Positions 9,783 through 17,640 of a stretch of 64,000 nt of DNA are shown piece after piece. Position 1 is the stretch's first letter. Each line of letters begins with the position of its first letter. The notes beneath the pieces are model-generated. The model did no database searches. It saw only the letters and a list, made by a program, of their open reading frames with translations, and was not told the DNA's origin. Origin of the DNA: JAGGAG01 sp964638035 (GTDB lineage Bacteria; Gemmatimonadota; Gemmatimonadetes; Gemmatimonadales; GWC2-71-9); the NCBI GenBank assembly GCA_964638035.1, contig CAZWXD010000006.1:57002-121001 (forward strand). The letters run 5' to 3'. Made by a program: the position numbers and the translations under genes.

Positions 9783-10750
9783 CGCTGGCCACTGCACCGG
9801 CCCGTTCCATGCCCGCGTCGCCCCTGGACGTGAGCATCCTGGTGCCCGCCAAGGATGAGGCCGAGAACCTCCCCGAGTTCATGGCGCTTGCCGCCGGGCT
9901 GGCCTCGGCAGGGTTCACCTACGAGGTGGTGGTGGTGGACGACGGGAGCCGCGACGGGAGCGCCGAGGTGCTGCGCGGCCTGGCGGCACAGTACCCGTTC
10001 GTCCGGGTCGTCACCCACCGGGTGCAGCGCGGCATTGCCGAGGCCCTCCGCTCGGCGGGCGACGTGGCCCGGGGTGACGTGTTCGTGTTCTATCCCGCCG
10101 ACCTCCAGTACCTGCCGGGGGACATCCCGGCCCTGGTCGAGCCCATCCTGGCCGGCCAGGCCGACGTGGTCACCGGCACCAAGCAGGGCCAGTACGAGAA
10201 GGCCTTCGTGTCCGGGGTGTACAACCGGCTCTGCCGCTGGCTCTTCGGGGTCACCGTCACCGACCTCAATTCGGTGAAGGCGTTCCGCCGGCAGGTCATG
10301 GACCACGTGCCGATGCGCCCCGACTGGCACCGGTACATGGTCGTGATCGCCGCGGTCGACGGCTATCGGCTGGCGTCGCGGCCGGTTCCGCTGCACGCGC
10401 GCCGGCACGGCACCTCCAAGTTCAGCTGGCGCCGGATCCCCGTGGGCGTCGTGGACCTCCTCTCGGTGTGGTTCCAGCTCCGGTTCGGCCGGAAGCCCAT
10501 GCTCTTCTTCGGCGTGGCCGGCGCGCTGCTCTTTCTCGTCGGGTTCCTGGGCGGCGTGGTGGCGCTGGTCCTCCGCTTCGGCTTCGGGATCGGCTTCCGG
10601 CCGCTGCTGAACCTCGTGGAGACCATGGTGATCTGCGGCGTCGTGCTCTTCGGCTTCGGCTTCGTGGGCGAATTGATCGCCGGGATGCGGGAGGAGCAGC
10701 GGGAACTCGCGCGGTCGCTCTCCCGTTCGCACATCCTGCCCGGGGAGTAG
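9779..10750 (+). CDS. Family 2 glycosyltransferase with C-terminal membrane helices
   Basis: A 323-residue GT2 enzyme of the polyprenyl-phosphate sugar synthase type. The GT-A domain opens with VSILVPAKDEAENLPEF, has VVVDDGSRDGSAEVL, and where the usual DAD would sit reads FYPADLQY. Two hydrophobic segments near the C-terminus (about 240-268 and 282-310) anchor it to the inner membrane. The start is the ATG at 9779 sharing ATGA with the rpoN stop; the longer frame from 8834 overlaps rpoN and is rejected. It heads a run of glycan genes and probably loads a lipid carrier with a sugar, but the sugar is unknown. Confidence 0.82.
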   Translation: MTLATAPARSMPASPLDVSILVPAKDEAENLPEFMALAAGLASAGFTYEVVVVDDGSRDGSAEVLRGLAAQYPFVRVVTHRVQRGIAEALRSAGDVARGDVFVFYPADLQYLPGDIPALVEPILAGQADVVTGTKQGQYEKAFVSGVYNRLCRWLFGVTVTDLNSVKAFRRQVMDHVPMRPDWHRYMVVIAAVDGYRLASRPVPLHARRHGTSKFSWRRIPVGVVDLLSVWFQLRFGRKPMLFFGVAGALLFLVGFLGGVVALVLRFGFGIGFRPLLNLVETMVICGVVLFGFGFVGELIAGMREEQRELARSLSRSHILPGE

Positions 10751-10751
10751 C

Positions 10752-11897
10752 GTGCGCGCAGTCTTCCTGACGCACAACTTTCCCCGGCACCCCGGCGACG
10801 TCTCCGGCAACTTCCTCGTGCCACTCGCCCACGCGTTGCGGCGCCGGGGCGTGGACCTTCGCGTCGTGGCCCCGGCAGATGCGGGGGAGACCGGCCCCAC
10901 GGAGTTCGAGGACATCCCCGTTCGCCGGGTCCGCTATGCGGCGCCGCAGAACGAGACCCTGGCTTACCGCGGCACCATGCTCGATGCCGTCCGCCTGCAG
11001 GGCGGGCTTCGCGCATTCTGGGGCCTGTGGCAGGCATTGAAGGCGGCCGCCGCAGAAGAAGTCCGCGCTGGCGCCCAGGTCGTGCACGCGCACTGGTGGG
11101 TGCCGGGGGGGCTCGCGGCGCCGCCAGGGGCCCCGATGGTGCTCACCGTCCACGGCACGGATGTGCGCCTGCTCGAACGCTCGCGGCTCGCCCGGATCAT
11201 GGGTGGCCGCGTGCTTCGGCGCGCCCGCGTGGTCACCACGGTGTCCCAGTCCCTCGCGACCAGCGTCCAGAATGCCATGGGCCTGTTCATTCCCCCGGAG
11301 CGGGTGCAGCCCATGCCGGTGCCGCTGCCTGACGAGCGGTGGACCACGGGTGGGGCGGGCATCGTCACCGTGGCCCGGCTCACGGCGCAGAAGCGGGTGC
11401 ACCTCGCCATCGAGGCGGTGGCATGCCTCAAGGATCTTGACGTCCGCGTCCCGCTCCGCATTGTGGGCGAAGGCCCCGAGCGCGAGGCACTCCAGCGGCG
11501 TGCTGAGGCCCTCGGCATCGCGAAGCAGGTGAGCTTCCTCGGGGCGCTCGCCCGGGACCAGGTCCTCGACCTCCTGTGCCGCGCCGACCTCATGATCTTC
11601 CCGGCCGAGGGCGAAGGCTTCGGGCTGGTGGCGGCCGAGGCGCTGATGCGTGGCGTGCCCGTGGTCGGGTGCTGGGATGGTGGCGGCGTGCTGGATGTCA
11701 TTCCGGAGCAGGGCGGTGGCCGGCTCGTCATTCCATCCCCCGAGGCCATCGCCGACGCCGCGCTCGGGATGCTGCGGAACCCCGCCACCCAGGCCCGCGC
11801 CCGACAGGCAGGCGAGGAGTGGCGGCATCGCCTCTCACCGGATCGCGTCGCCGAAGTATGCCTGGCGTGGTATGGGGAGGCGCTTGCTGCGCGGTAG
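10752..11897 (+). CDS. Family 4 glycosyltransferase
   Basis: A 381-residue GT-B retaining glycosyltransferase. The N-terminal half shows the acceptor domain (FLTHNFPRHPGDVSGNFL, VVHAHWWVPGG, VLTVHGTD) and the C-terminal half the nucleotide-sugar domain (GIVTVARLTAQKRVHLAIEA, FPAEGEGFGLVAAEALMRG with the conserved Glu pair). The GTG at 10752 has GGGGAG just before it. It lies one base after the GT2 stop and is followed by a polytopic membrane protein, so all are likely one transcription unit for assembly of a surface polysaccharide or glycolipid. Donor and acceptor cannot be told from sequence. Confidence 0.86.
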   Translation: MRAVFLTHNFPRHPGDVSGNFLVPLAHALRRRGVDLRVVAPADAGETGPTEFEDIPVRRVRYAAPQNETLAYRGTMLDAVRLQGGLRAFWGLWQALKAAAAEEVRAGAQVVHAHWWVPGGLAAPPGAPMVLTVHGTDVRLLERSRLARIMGGRVLRRARVVTTVSQSLATSVQNAMGLFIPPERVQPMPVPLPDERWTTGGAGIVTVARLTAQKRVHLAIEAVACLKDLDVRVPLRIVGEGPEREALQRRAEALGIAKQVSFLGALARDQVLDLLCRADLMIFPAEGEGFGLVAAEALMRGVPVVGCWDGGGVLDVIPEQGGGRLVIPSPEAIADAALGMLRNPATQARARQAGEEWRHRLSPDRVAEVCLAWYGEALAAR

Positions 11898-11898
11898 C

Positions 11899-12810
11899 AT
11901 GTGGCGGGCCGTGCGTGCCCTGGTGGGGGTGGTCCTCGTGGCGCTCGCGATCCGGGCGCTGGCCAACGCCTGGCGCGCCGCCGACGCCGCGCCGGTGGCG
12001 TGGCAGGTTCGCCTCCTGCCGATCCTCGGCAGCATCGCCGTGACGTGGCTCATGTACGCCATCCTCGTGCTTGCCTGGCGCGGCATGGTCGTCGGGTGGG
12101 GACAACGGCTCCCGCTGCGGGAGGCTGCGCGTATCTGGACGGTCTCGAGCCTGGGCAAGTACATCCCGGGCAAGGTGTGGGCGATCGCGGGGATGGCGCT
12201 GATGGCCCGCGAGCGTGGCGTGGCGCCGTGGGCGGCCACCGGTGCGGCCGTGCTGAACCAGGCACTGGCCGTGGCGGCTGGCGCCCTGGTCGTCGCGGTC
12301 ACCGGCACGAGCCTCCTGGCGGCGCACTATCCCTGGATCACGCGCGGGCTCTGGGCCGTGGGCATCCTGAGTGTCGCGGGGCTGGTGGCGTTGCGCGCCC
12401 CCGGCCTGGTGGGGCGCATCCTCCGCCTGGTGCAGGTGGAGGTGGGCGACCCGGCGGTCCCCGCGCCGGGCACGGTGTTCCGGGCGGTGCTGGCCAATGT
12501 GATCGCCTGGATCGGCTATGGCGTGGCGCTCTGGCTCCTTGCCCGCGGGGTGCTGGCGGCGGCGCCCCCGCTGCGCGCTGCCACCGCGGCGTTCACCGCG
12601 TCGTACATTGCAGGCTTGCTCGCCGTGATTGCACCCGGGGGCCTGGGCGTGCGCGAGGCGGTCTTCATCCTGATGTTGCAGGGCACGCTCGGGGCCCCGG
12701 CGGCGGCGGCGCTGGCGGTGGCCTCTCGCGTCCTGCTCACGTTCACCGAGGTGGGGGCCGCGGCCCCGTTCCTCCTGCCTCCTGCGGAGCGCACCCGTGT
12801 CGCATCCTGA
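11899..12810 (+). CDS. LPG-synthase-like polytopic membrane protein (flippase-like, UPF0104)
   Basis: About 303 residues with seven or eight predicted transmembrane helices and the hallmark motifs of the lysylphosphatidylglycerol-synthase transmembrane family: WTVSSLGKYIPGKVWAI in the first third and IAPGGLGVREAVFILML near the C-terminus. No aminoacyl-transferase domain is attached, so it is more likely involved in lipid-linked sugar handling than in lipid lysinylation. The ATG at 11899 lies just after the GT4 stop; an in-frame ATG at 11872 inside the GT4 gene is a possible alternative and neither has a strong Shine-Dalgarno sequence. Its stop overlaps the next gene by 14 bases. Confidence 0.78.
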   Translation: MWRAVRALVGVVLVALAIRALANAWRAADAAPVAWQVRLLPILGSIAVTWLMYAILVLAWRGMVVGWGQRLPLREAARIWTVSSLGKYIPGKVWAIAGMALMARERGVAPWAATGAAVLNQALAVAAGALVVAVTGTSLLAAHYPWITRGLWAVGILSVAGLVALRAPGLVGRILRLVQVEVGDPAVPAPGTVFRAVLANVIAWIGYGVALWLLARGVLAAAPPLRAATAAFTASYIAGLLAVIAPGGLGVREAVFILMLQGTLGAPAAAALAVASRVLLTFTEVGAAAPFLLPPAERTRVAS

Positions 12811-15127
12811 CTTCGCACCCGGCTTCGAGCCCAGGCGGCCGGCGCTCATGGCCACGGCCATCTTCGTGCTGGCGATGCTGGTGCTGTGCTGGCCCATGCT
12901 GGCAGGCCGCTACCTCTACGGCAGCGACCAGCTCGTCACCGGGTACGCCTTCCGCCACTTCGGTGCCGAGTTCTTCAAGGCGCACGGACGCCTCCCCGAG
13001 TGGAATCCGTACATCTTCGGCGGCCTCCCGTACATCGGCGCCATGCATGGCGACATCTTCTATCCCGCCGCGTGGCTCCGCCTCATCATGCGCGAGGACC
13101 TCGCGATGACGCTGGCGTGGGCCATCCATTTCGTGGTCGCAGGGTGCGCCATGTACGCCTTCCTGCGTGCGCTGCGCCTGGGATGGACCGGGGCGGTGGT
13201 GGGCGGGGTCGCCTACCAGATGACGGGCATCCTCGCCTCCCTGGTGAGCCCGGGACATGACGGGAAGCTCTTCGTGTCGTCGCTGGCACCATTGCTCTTC
13301 CTTGCGCTCCTCCGCGCCATACGCAACGGGAGTGTTGCGGCTCACGCGGGCATCGCCCTCGTGACGGGGCTCTGCCTCCTGAGCCCGCACTACCAGCTCA
13401 CCTATTACCTGCTCGTGGCGGGAGGCTTCTGGGCGTTGTACCTGGTCTTCCTCGACGAGGATCGCCGCCCGGGGCTTCGGTGGCCGGTCGCCCTCGCCGC
13501 GGCGGCGGGGGCCGTGGGCCTTGGCATCGCCATCTCGGCCATCCAGGCCATCCCGTTCCTTGCCAACATGCCCTGGGGCGCTCGCGGAACAGGCGCCGGC
13601 TGGGACTACGCCACCGGTTTCTCGATGCCGATCGAGGAGCTGGTGACGACGATCCTTCCGGAGTTCAACGGCACCCTGTCGAGCTACTGGGGCCGGAACT
13701 TCTTCAAGCTCCACACCGAGTATGTCGGCGTGGTGGCCGTGATCCTTGCCGTGCTCGGCGTGACCGAGCGGGGCAGGGGCCGCCTGCGCTGGGGCCTGCT
13801 GTTCATCGGCGGCTTCTTCCTCCTCGTGGCGTTCGGCCGGCACACCCCGTTCTACCGCCTGTGGTACGAGCTGATGCCGCTGATGAAGAAGGTCCGTGCC
13901 CCCGGAATGGCGTTCTTCCTGCCCGCGCTCGTGACAGCGGTGTTTGCCGGGATGGGTGCCGACCGCCTGGCGCGCCAAGCCGTGCCGCCGCGCCTCCTCA
14001 TGGGGCTCCTGGGTGTCCTCGGGGCGATCGGCCTCCTGGGCGCCATCGGTGGGTTGCAGGTGGTTGCGACTGCCCTGGCGCCGGCCGAGACGATGGAGCG
14101 CGTTGCGGCCAACGCGCCGGCGCTGCAGGGCGGGGCGGTGCGCATGCTCCTCTTTGTCCTTGCCGGGGGCGCGATCGCCTGGCTGATGGCCCAGGGACGC
14201 GTCCGGCCCCCGGCCGCCACGGCGCTCCTCCTGCTGGCCGTGGGGGGCGACCTCTGGAGCCTCAACCGCCGCTTCTTCTCCTGGGAGGCGCCAGCCAGCG
14301 AACTCTTTGCCACCGACCCGGTGGTGAGCCGCCTGCAGCAGGCCGACCGGCCGATGCGGGTGATGAACCTGCCCGGATCGCCGACCTACCAGGGCGGTGC
14401 CCTCATGACCTGGGACATTCCGCAGGTGTTCGGGTACCACGGCAACGAGATCGGCTTCTATGACCAGCTGTGGGGCGGGAAGAACATCTGGGCCAATGTC
14501 GAACGGCCGACCCTCTGGGACCTGTACGCCGTCGGCTGGCTGATCGTGCCGCAGCCCGCGCGGGTTGGTGGCTTCCATGACGTGGTGGGCCCGGTGACCA
14601 CCAGGGCAGGCGCGCCTGCCTACCTCATGCAGCGTGACACCGTGCCACCCTATGCCCGCGTCGTGGCCGCCGCGGCCAAGGTGCCCGATGCCCAGCTCGT
14701 GTCCACCCTGGTCGATCCCCGGTTCCCGGTCCGCGACCTCGTGCTCTTCCCGGACACCGCGAGCATCGAGGTGGCGCCGATCAGCGCGGGCCTTCCGGCC
14801 CGGCCAGCGGTCGATGCCATGGTAGCGGAGTGGGAGCCGGGCCGCATGCGGGTGGTGCTGCAGGGCGCGCTGGCCACGCCCGCCTACCTCGTGATCAGCG
14901 AGAACTGGCACCCCGACTGGCATGCCACCGTGGATGGCACGCCCGTGCCCGTGGTGCGGGGCAACCAGGCCATGCTCACGGTGCCGCTCCCGGCGGGTGC
15001 GCACGAGGTGGTCCTCGCCTTCGCCTCGCCTGCCTATCGCACCGGGAAGCACGTGACGCTGGCGGCGCTGGTGGTCACGCTGGCGCTGGCCGTCGTGCCG
15101 GTCGTACGGCGGAGACGCGATGCCTGA
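12797..15127 (+). CDS. YfhO-family large membrane protein, probable lipid-linked-sugar glycosyltransferase
   Basis: A 776-residue protein with about a dozen transmembrane helices in the first 480 residues and a soluble C-terminal domain with one last helix before a basic tail. The first loop has the pattern GSDQLVTGYAFRHF followed by EWNPYIFGGLPYIG, and a later loop HTPFYRLWYELMPLMKKVR, both typical of YfhO/GT-C-like proteins. The C-terminal domain contains YLVISENWHPDWHATVDG, also seen in that family. In Firmicutes YfhO relatives glycosylate lipoteichoic acid using undecaprenyl-phosphate sugars. The next gene makes such a carrier-linked sugar, which fits. GTG 12797 is preceded by GGAG (12785-12788). 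Confidence 0.78.
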   Translation: MSHPDFAPGFEPRRPALMATAIFVLAMLVLCWPMLAGRYLYGSDQLVTGYAFRHFGAEFFKAHGRLPEWNPYIFGGLPYIGAMHGDIFYPAAWLRLIMREDLAMTLAWAIHFVVAGCAMYAFLRALRLGWTGAVVGGVAYQMTGILASLVSPGHDGKLFVSSLAPLLFLALLRAIRNGSVAAHAGIALVTGLCLLSPHYQLTYYLLVAGGFWALYLVFLDEDRRPGLRWPVALAAAAGAVGLGIAISAIQAIPFLANMPWGARGTGAGWDYATGFSMPIEELVTTILPEFNGTLSSYWGRNFFKLHTEYVGVVAVILAVLGVTERGRGRLRWGLLFIGGFFLLVAFGRHTPFYRLWYELMPLMKKVRAPGMAFFLPALVTAVFAGMGADRLARQAVPPRLLMGLLGVLGAIGLLGAIGGLQVVATALAPAETMERVAANAPALQGGAVRMLLFVLAGGAIAWLMAQGRVRPPAATALLLLAVGGDLWSLNRRFFSWEAPASELFATDPVVSRLQQADRPMRVMNLPGSPTYQGGALMTWDIPQVFGYHGNEIGFYDQLWGGKNIWANVERPTLWDLYAVGWLIVPQPARVGGFHDVVGPVTTRAGAPAYLMQRDTVPPYARVVAAAAKVPDAQLVSTLVDPRFPVRDLVLFPDTASIEVAPISAGLPARPAVDAMVAEWEPGRMRVVLQGALATPAYLVISENWHPDWHATVDGTPVPVVRGNQAMLTVPLPAGAHEVVLAFASPAYRTGKHVTLAALVVTLALAVVPVVRRRRDA

Positions 15128-15851
15128 GCGGGCCCTGGTCATCATCCCGACGTACAACGAGCGGGAGAACCTCCCGCAGATCGTCCCGGCGGTCCTGCTC
15201 CAGGATCCGCGCATCGACGTGCTGGTGGTGGACGACAACTCGCCGGACGGCACGGGCCAGCTGGCGGACGAGATCGCGGCCAGGGAACCGCGGGTGCATG
15301 TCCTGCACCGGACCGCCAAGGAGGGTCTGGGCCGCGCGTACATCGCCGGGTTCCGCTGGGCCATCGTCCAGGGATACGACTTCATCTTCGAGATGGATGC
15401 CGATTTCTCGCACGACCCCAGGTTCCTCGCGGACTTCCTGCACGCCATCGAGTCGGCCGACCTCGTCCTGGGCTCGCGCTACAAGACCGGTGTCAACGTC
15501 ATCAACTGGCCCCTGTCGCGCCTCATCCTGTCCCTCGGCGCCAACTACTACGCGCGCTGGATCACCGGCATGCCCCTCACCGATTCCACCGGGGGGTTCA
15601 AGTGCTTCCGCCGGCGCGTCCTCCAGGCGATCGACCTCGATGCGGTGCGGTCGAATGGCTACGCCTTCCAGATCGAGATGAGTTTCCGCGCCTGGAAGCA
15701 GGGCTTCCGCCTTGTCGAGGTGCCGATCGTCTTCACCGACCGGGTGGAGGGCAGCAGCAAGATGAGCAAGCGGATCGTGCGTGAGGCCATCTGGATGGTC
15801 TGGTGGCTGCGCCTGCAGGGCCTGCTGGGCCGGATGGGGGCCCGCCCGTGA
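15120..15851 (+). CDS. Polyprenol monophosphomannose synthase (DPM1-like GT2)
   Basis: Transfers mannose (or a related sugar) from a nucleotide donor to polyprenyl phosphate. 243 residues without membrane helices, matching soluble DPM1-like enzymes. Signature segments are VIIPTYNERENLPQI, VVDDNSPDGTG, the metal-binding EMDADFSHDP, LGSRY, and the C-terminal VPIVFTDRVEGSSKMS. It overlaps the YfhO-like gene by eight bases and dapF by four. Its product is the expected donor for the adjacent GT-C-like membrane protein. Confidence 0.87.
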   Translation: MPERALVIIPTYNERENLPQIVPAVLLQDPRIDVLVVDDNSPDGTGQLADEIAAREPRVHVLHRTAKEGLGRAYIAGFRWAIVQGYDFIFEMDADFSHDPRFLADFLHAIESADLVLGSRYKTGVNVINWPLSRLILSLGANYYARWITGMPLTDSTGGFKCFRRRVLQAIDLDAVRSNGYAFQIEMSFRAWKQGFRLVEVPIVFTDRVEGSSKMSKRIVREAIWMVWWLRLQGLLGRMGARP

Positions 15852-16657
15852 GCAACCGCTTCTTCAAGATGACGGGGTCGGGCAACGACTTCGTGATGCT
15901 CGATGGCCGGGACACGGCACCGGGCGAGTGGCCGGCACGGCGCATCGAGGCGACCTGCCACCGCCGGACAGGGGTCGGGGCGGATGGGCTGGTGATCCTG
16001 TTGCCGGAGGGGCCCGCCACCGTCCGGATGCACTTCTTCAACGCGGACGGGTCGCGCGCGGCCATGTGCGGCAATGCGGCCCTCTGCAGTGCCGTGCTGT
16101 CACACGCCCTGGAGTTGGCCCCGCGGGAGCTCACCCTGGCCACGGATGCCGGCGAGGTTTCCTGCAGGGTCCTGGGCCCGGCCACCGCAGAGATAGGCCT
16201 GCCGCCGGTCGAGCGCCTGGCGCCGGTTCCAGGCATCGACCTCCTGGCCGGGGAGCGCGCCGCCTGGATCACCGTCGTTGGTGTCCCGCACCTGGTGGTC
16301 CTCGTCAACGACATCGAGGACGTTGACATCCCGGGTCGCGGGCGCGAACTGCGGTTCCATGGCGCCGTGGGCCCGGAGGGAGCCAACGCCAACTTCATCA
16401 GCGCTCCCCGGACCCCGGGCGGCCCCTGGCTGATCCGGACCTACGAACGCGGGGTGGAAGGGGAGACCCTGGCCTGTGGCACCGGGACCGTGGCCGCCGC
16501 CCTGATGCTGCACCAGCTGGGCATTGATGACCTGCCGGCGGTCTTCCGGAGCCGTGGCGGGAACGTCCTGGGCGTGGCAGCCCTGTCAGGCCCCCGGTAC
16601 ACCGACGTGCGGCTCGAGGGCGAAGGCCGGATCGTGTTCCGCGGGGAGGCCGACTAG
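15848..16657 (+). CDS. dapF: Diaminopimelate epimerase
   Basis: Interconverts LL- and meso-diaminopimelate for lysine and peptidoglycan. 269 residues, typical. Both catalytic cysteines are present: Cys74 in MCGNAALCS and Cys210 in LACGTGTVAAAL. The N-terminus FFKMTGSGNDFVMLDG is conserved. GTG 15848 overlaps the mannosyltransferase stop; a GTG at 15803 would add 15 residues from the previous gene and is less likely. It is the last plus-strand gene of the window and faces a minus-strand gene. Confidence 0.95.
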   Translation: MSNRFFKMTGSGNDFVMLDGRDTAPGEWPARRIEATCHRRTGVGADGLVILLPEGPATVRMHFFNADGSRAAMCGNAALCSAVLSHALELAPRELTLATDAGEVSCRVLGPATAEIGLPPVERLAPVPGIDLLAGERAAWITVVGVPHLVVLVNDIEDVDIPGRGRELRFHGAVGPEGANANFISAPRTPGGPWLIRTYERGVEGETLACGTGTVAAALMLHQLGIDDLPAVFRSRGGNVLGVAALSGPRYTDVRLEGEGRIVFRGEAD

Positions 16658-16667
16658 GGGGGGGATT

Positions 16668-16740
16668 TCTACAGTCAAACCGTGGTTATCCCCACAGCAA
16701 CTTAACATAATACATCTTATACGACTTAGTCCCAGAAGCA
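16668..16740. other. AT-rich intergenic segment between convergent genes
   Basis: The 196-base gap between dapF and the converging TPR gene contains no convincing ORF. The part at 16668-16740 is far richer in A and T than anything else nearby (for example TTAACATAATACATCTTATA), in a window whose genes are mostly GC at third positions. It lies downstream of both genes, so a promoter role is not expected. Confidence 0.5.
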
Positions 16741-16759
16741 GTCGGCTGGGCAAGAGAAG

Positions 16760-16786
16760 CGGCAGGAACCCTGGAGGGCCCTGCCG
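16760..16786. terminator. Possible bidirectional terminator hairpin after dapF
   Basis: CGGCAGG (16760-16766) pairs with CCTGCCG (16780-16786), with a smaller CCCT/AGGG hairpin in the loop. It sits between the convergent dapF and TPR genes. Only a short T-rich tail (GTTTCACTTC) follows on the plus strand and none of note on the minus strand, so function is uncertain. Confidence 0.4.
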
Positions 16787-16853
16787 ACGTTTCACTTCAT
16801 GTGATAGTTGATGTGCATGCTGGCAACTGACCAACACCTACCGGCTTACACCA

Positions 16854-17537
16854 TCACGACGCCTTGGTCGTCAGCTCGGCCAGCCTGACCTTCGCCTCGG
16901 TGATCGACACCGTCTTGGGGTATTCCTTGATCAGCTTCTCGTAGGCAGCGATGGCGAGTTCGGGCTTCCCTGCGGCAATCTGGGCGCGGCCTTCCTGGAG
17001 GAGGTAGTCGGCCCGCAGGTAGTCCACCTCGGCGGCCTCAGACGCCTTGCGGTAGGCCTCCGCGGCCTCCGCCGGCTTCCTGGCGTTTTCGAGGGCAACT
17101 CCCAGAAGACCCAGCGCCGGTACTTGAAACTGGACCGGTGGGTTCTTGGCGAGGAACTCTCGGAGCCCCACCACGGCCAGTTCGGTCTGGCCGTTCACCA
17201 TGCGGACCTGGTTCAGGACGAGGAGTGCTTCGACCGCGGCGCGGGTTCCGGCATACGTCTCCGTAACCTTCTGCAACTCGGCTGCTGCCTGCGGGAGGTT
17301 GCCCCGCTCAGCCACCGCACGGGCCTCCTGAAGGGCCCTGGCTGCGAATGCTTCCTTGCGCCGGGAGGCTGCGGTAAAGAACCAGGTGCCCAGGACCGCG
17401 GCCGCCAGCAGGCCAAGGCCGACCAGCAGGGCCTTCCGGGACCGGGGATCCCGGGTCAGTTGAGCGAGACTCATGGGTTGCCGTGCCTTGGTACCTGGTG
17501 CCGACCGCTCTGCCGTTGCCACGCTGCTCGCCGCCAT
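16854..17537 (-). CDS. Membrane-anchored TPR protein (YfgM/TPR_21-like)
   Basis: About 227 residues: a basic N-terminal segment, one transmembrane helix (KALLVGLGLLAAAVLGTWFF) and a periplasmic tail of tetratricopeptide-like helices (AERGNLPQAAAELQKVTETY, GKPELAIAAYEKLIKEYPKT). This resembles YfgM, the ancillary SecYEG/chaperone-network protein, but the match is to architecture rather than to diagnostic residues. The start at ATG 17537 is chosen; an ATG at 17474 (beginning MSLAQLTRD, with AAGG upstream) is equally possible, while the frame from 17687 would overlap the upstream gene. It lies about 100 bases downstream of the LssY_C gene and converges on dapF. Confidence 0.65.
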   Translation of the reverse strand: MAASSVATAERSAPGTKARQPMSLAQLTRDPRSRKALLVGLGLLAAAVLGTWFFTAASRRKEAFAARALQEARAVAERGNLPQAAAELQKVTETYAGTRAAVEALLVLNQVRMVNGQTELAVVGLREFLAKNPPVQFQVPALGLLGVALENARKPAEAAEAYRKASEAAEVDYLRADYLLQEGRAQIAAGKPELAIAAYEKLIKEYPKTVSITEAKVRLAELTTKAS

Positions 17538-17640
17538 TGTTCGCCTGGATTCCCGGGCTGCTGAACCCCGCTGCGGTCGCAACGAAGCTCCGAAGCCCTT
17601 GACAATAGACCTGAAAACTAGCCGCTGGGAAGGACTTGGG

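Noticed and set aside
12743..15448. Minus-strand open frame of 901 codons opposite the YfhO-like gene
   Set aside because: Shadow frame rich in Arg, Gly and His without motifs; the plus-strand gene has clear membrane topology.
16686..16694. TTATCCCCA resembling a DnaA box
   Set aside because: One mismatch to the consensus and no cluster of further boxes, AT-rich 13-mers or dnaA/dnaN genes nearby, so no origin is claimed.
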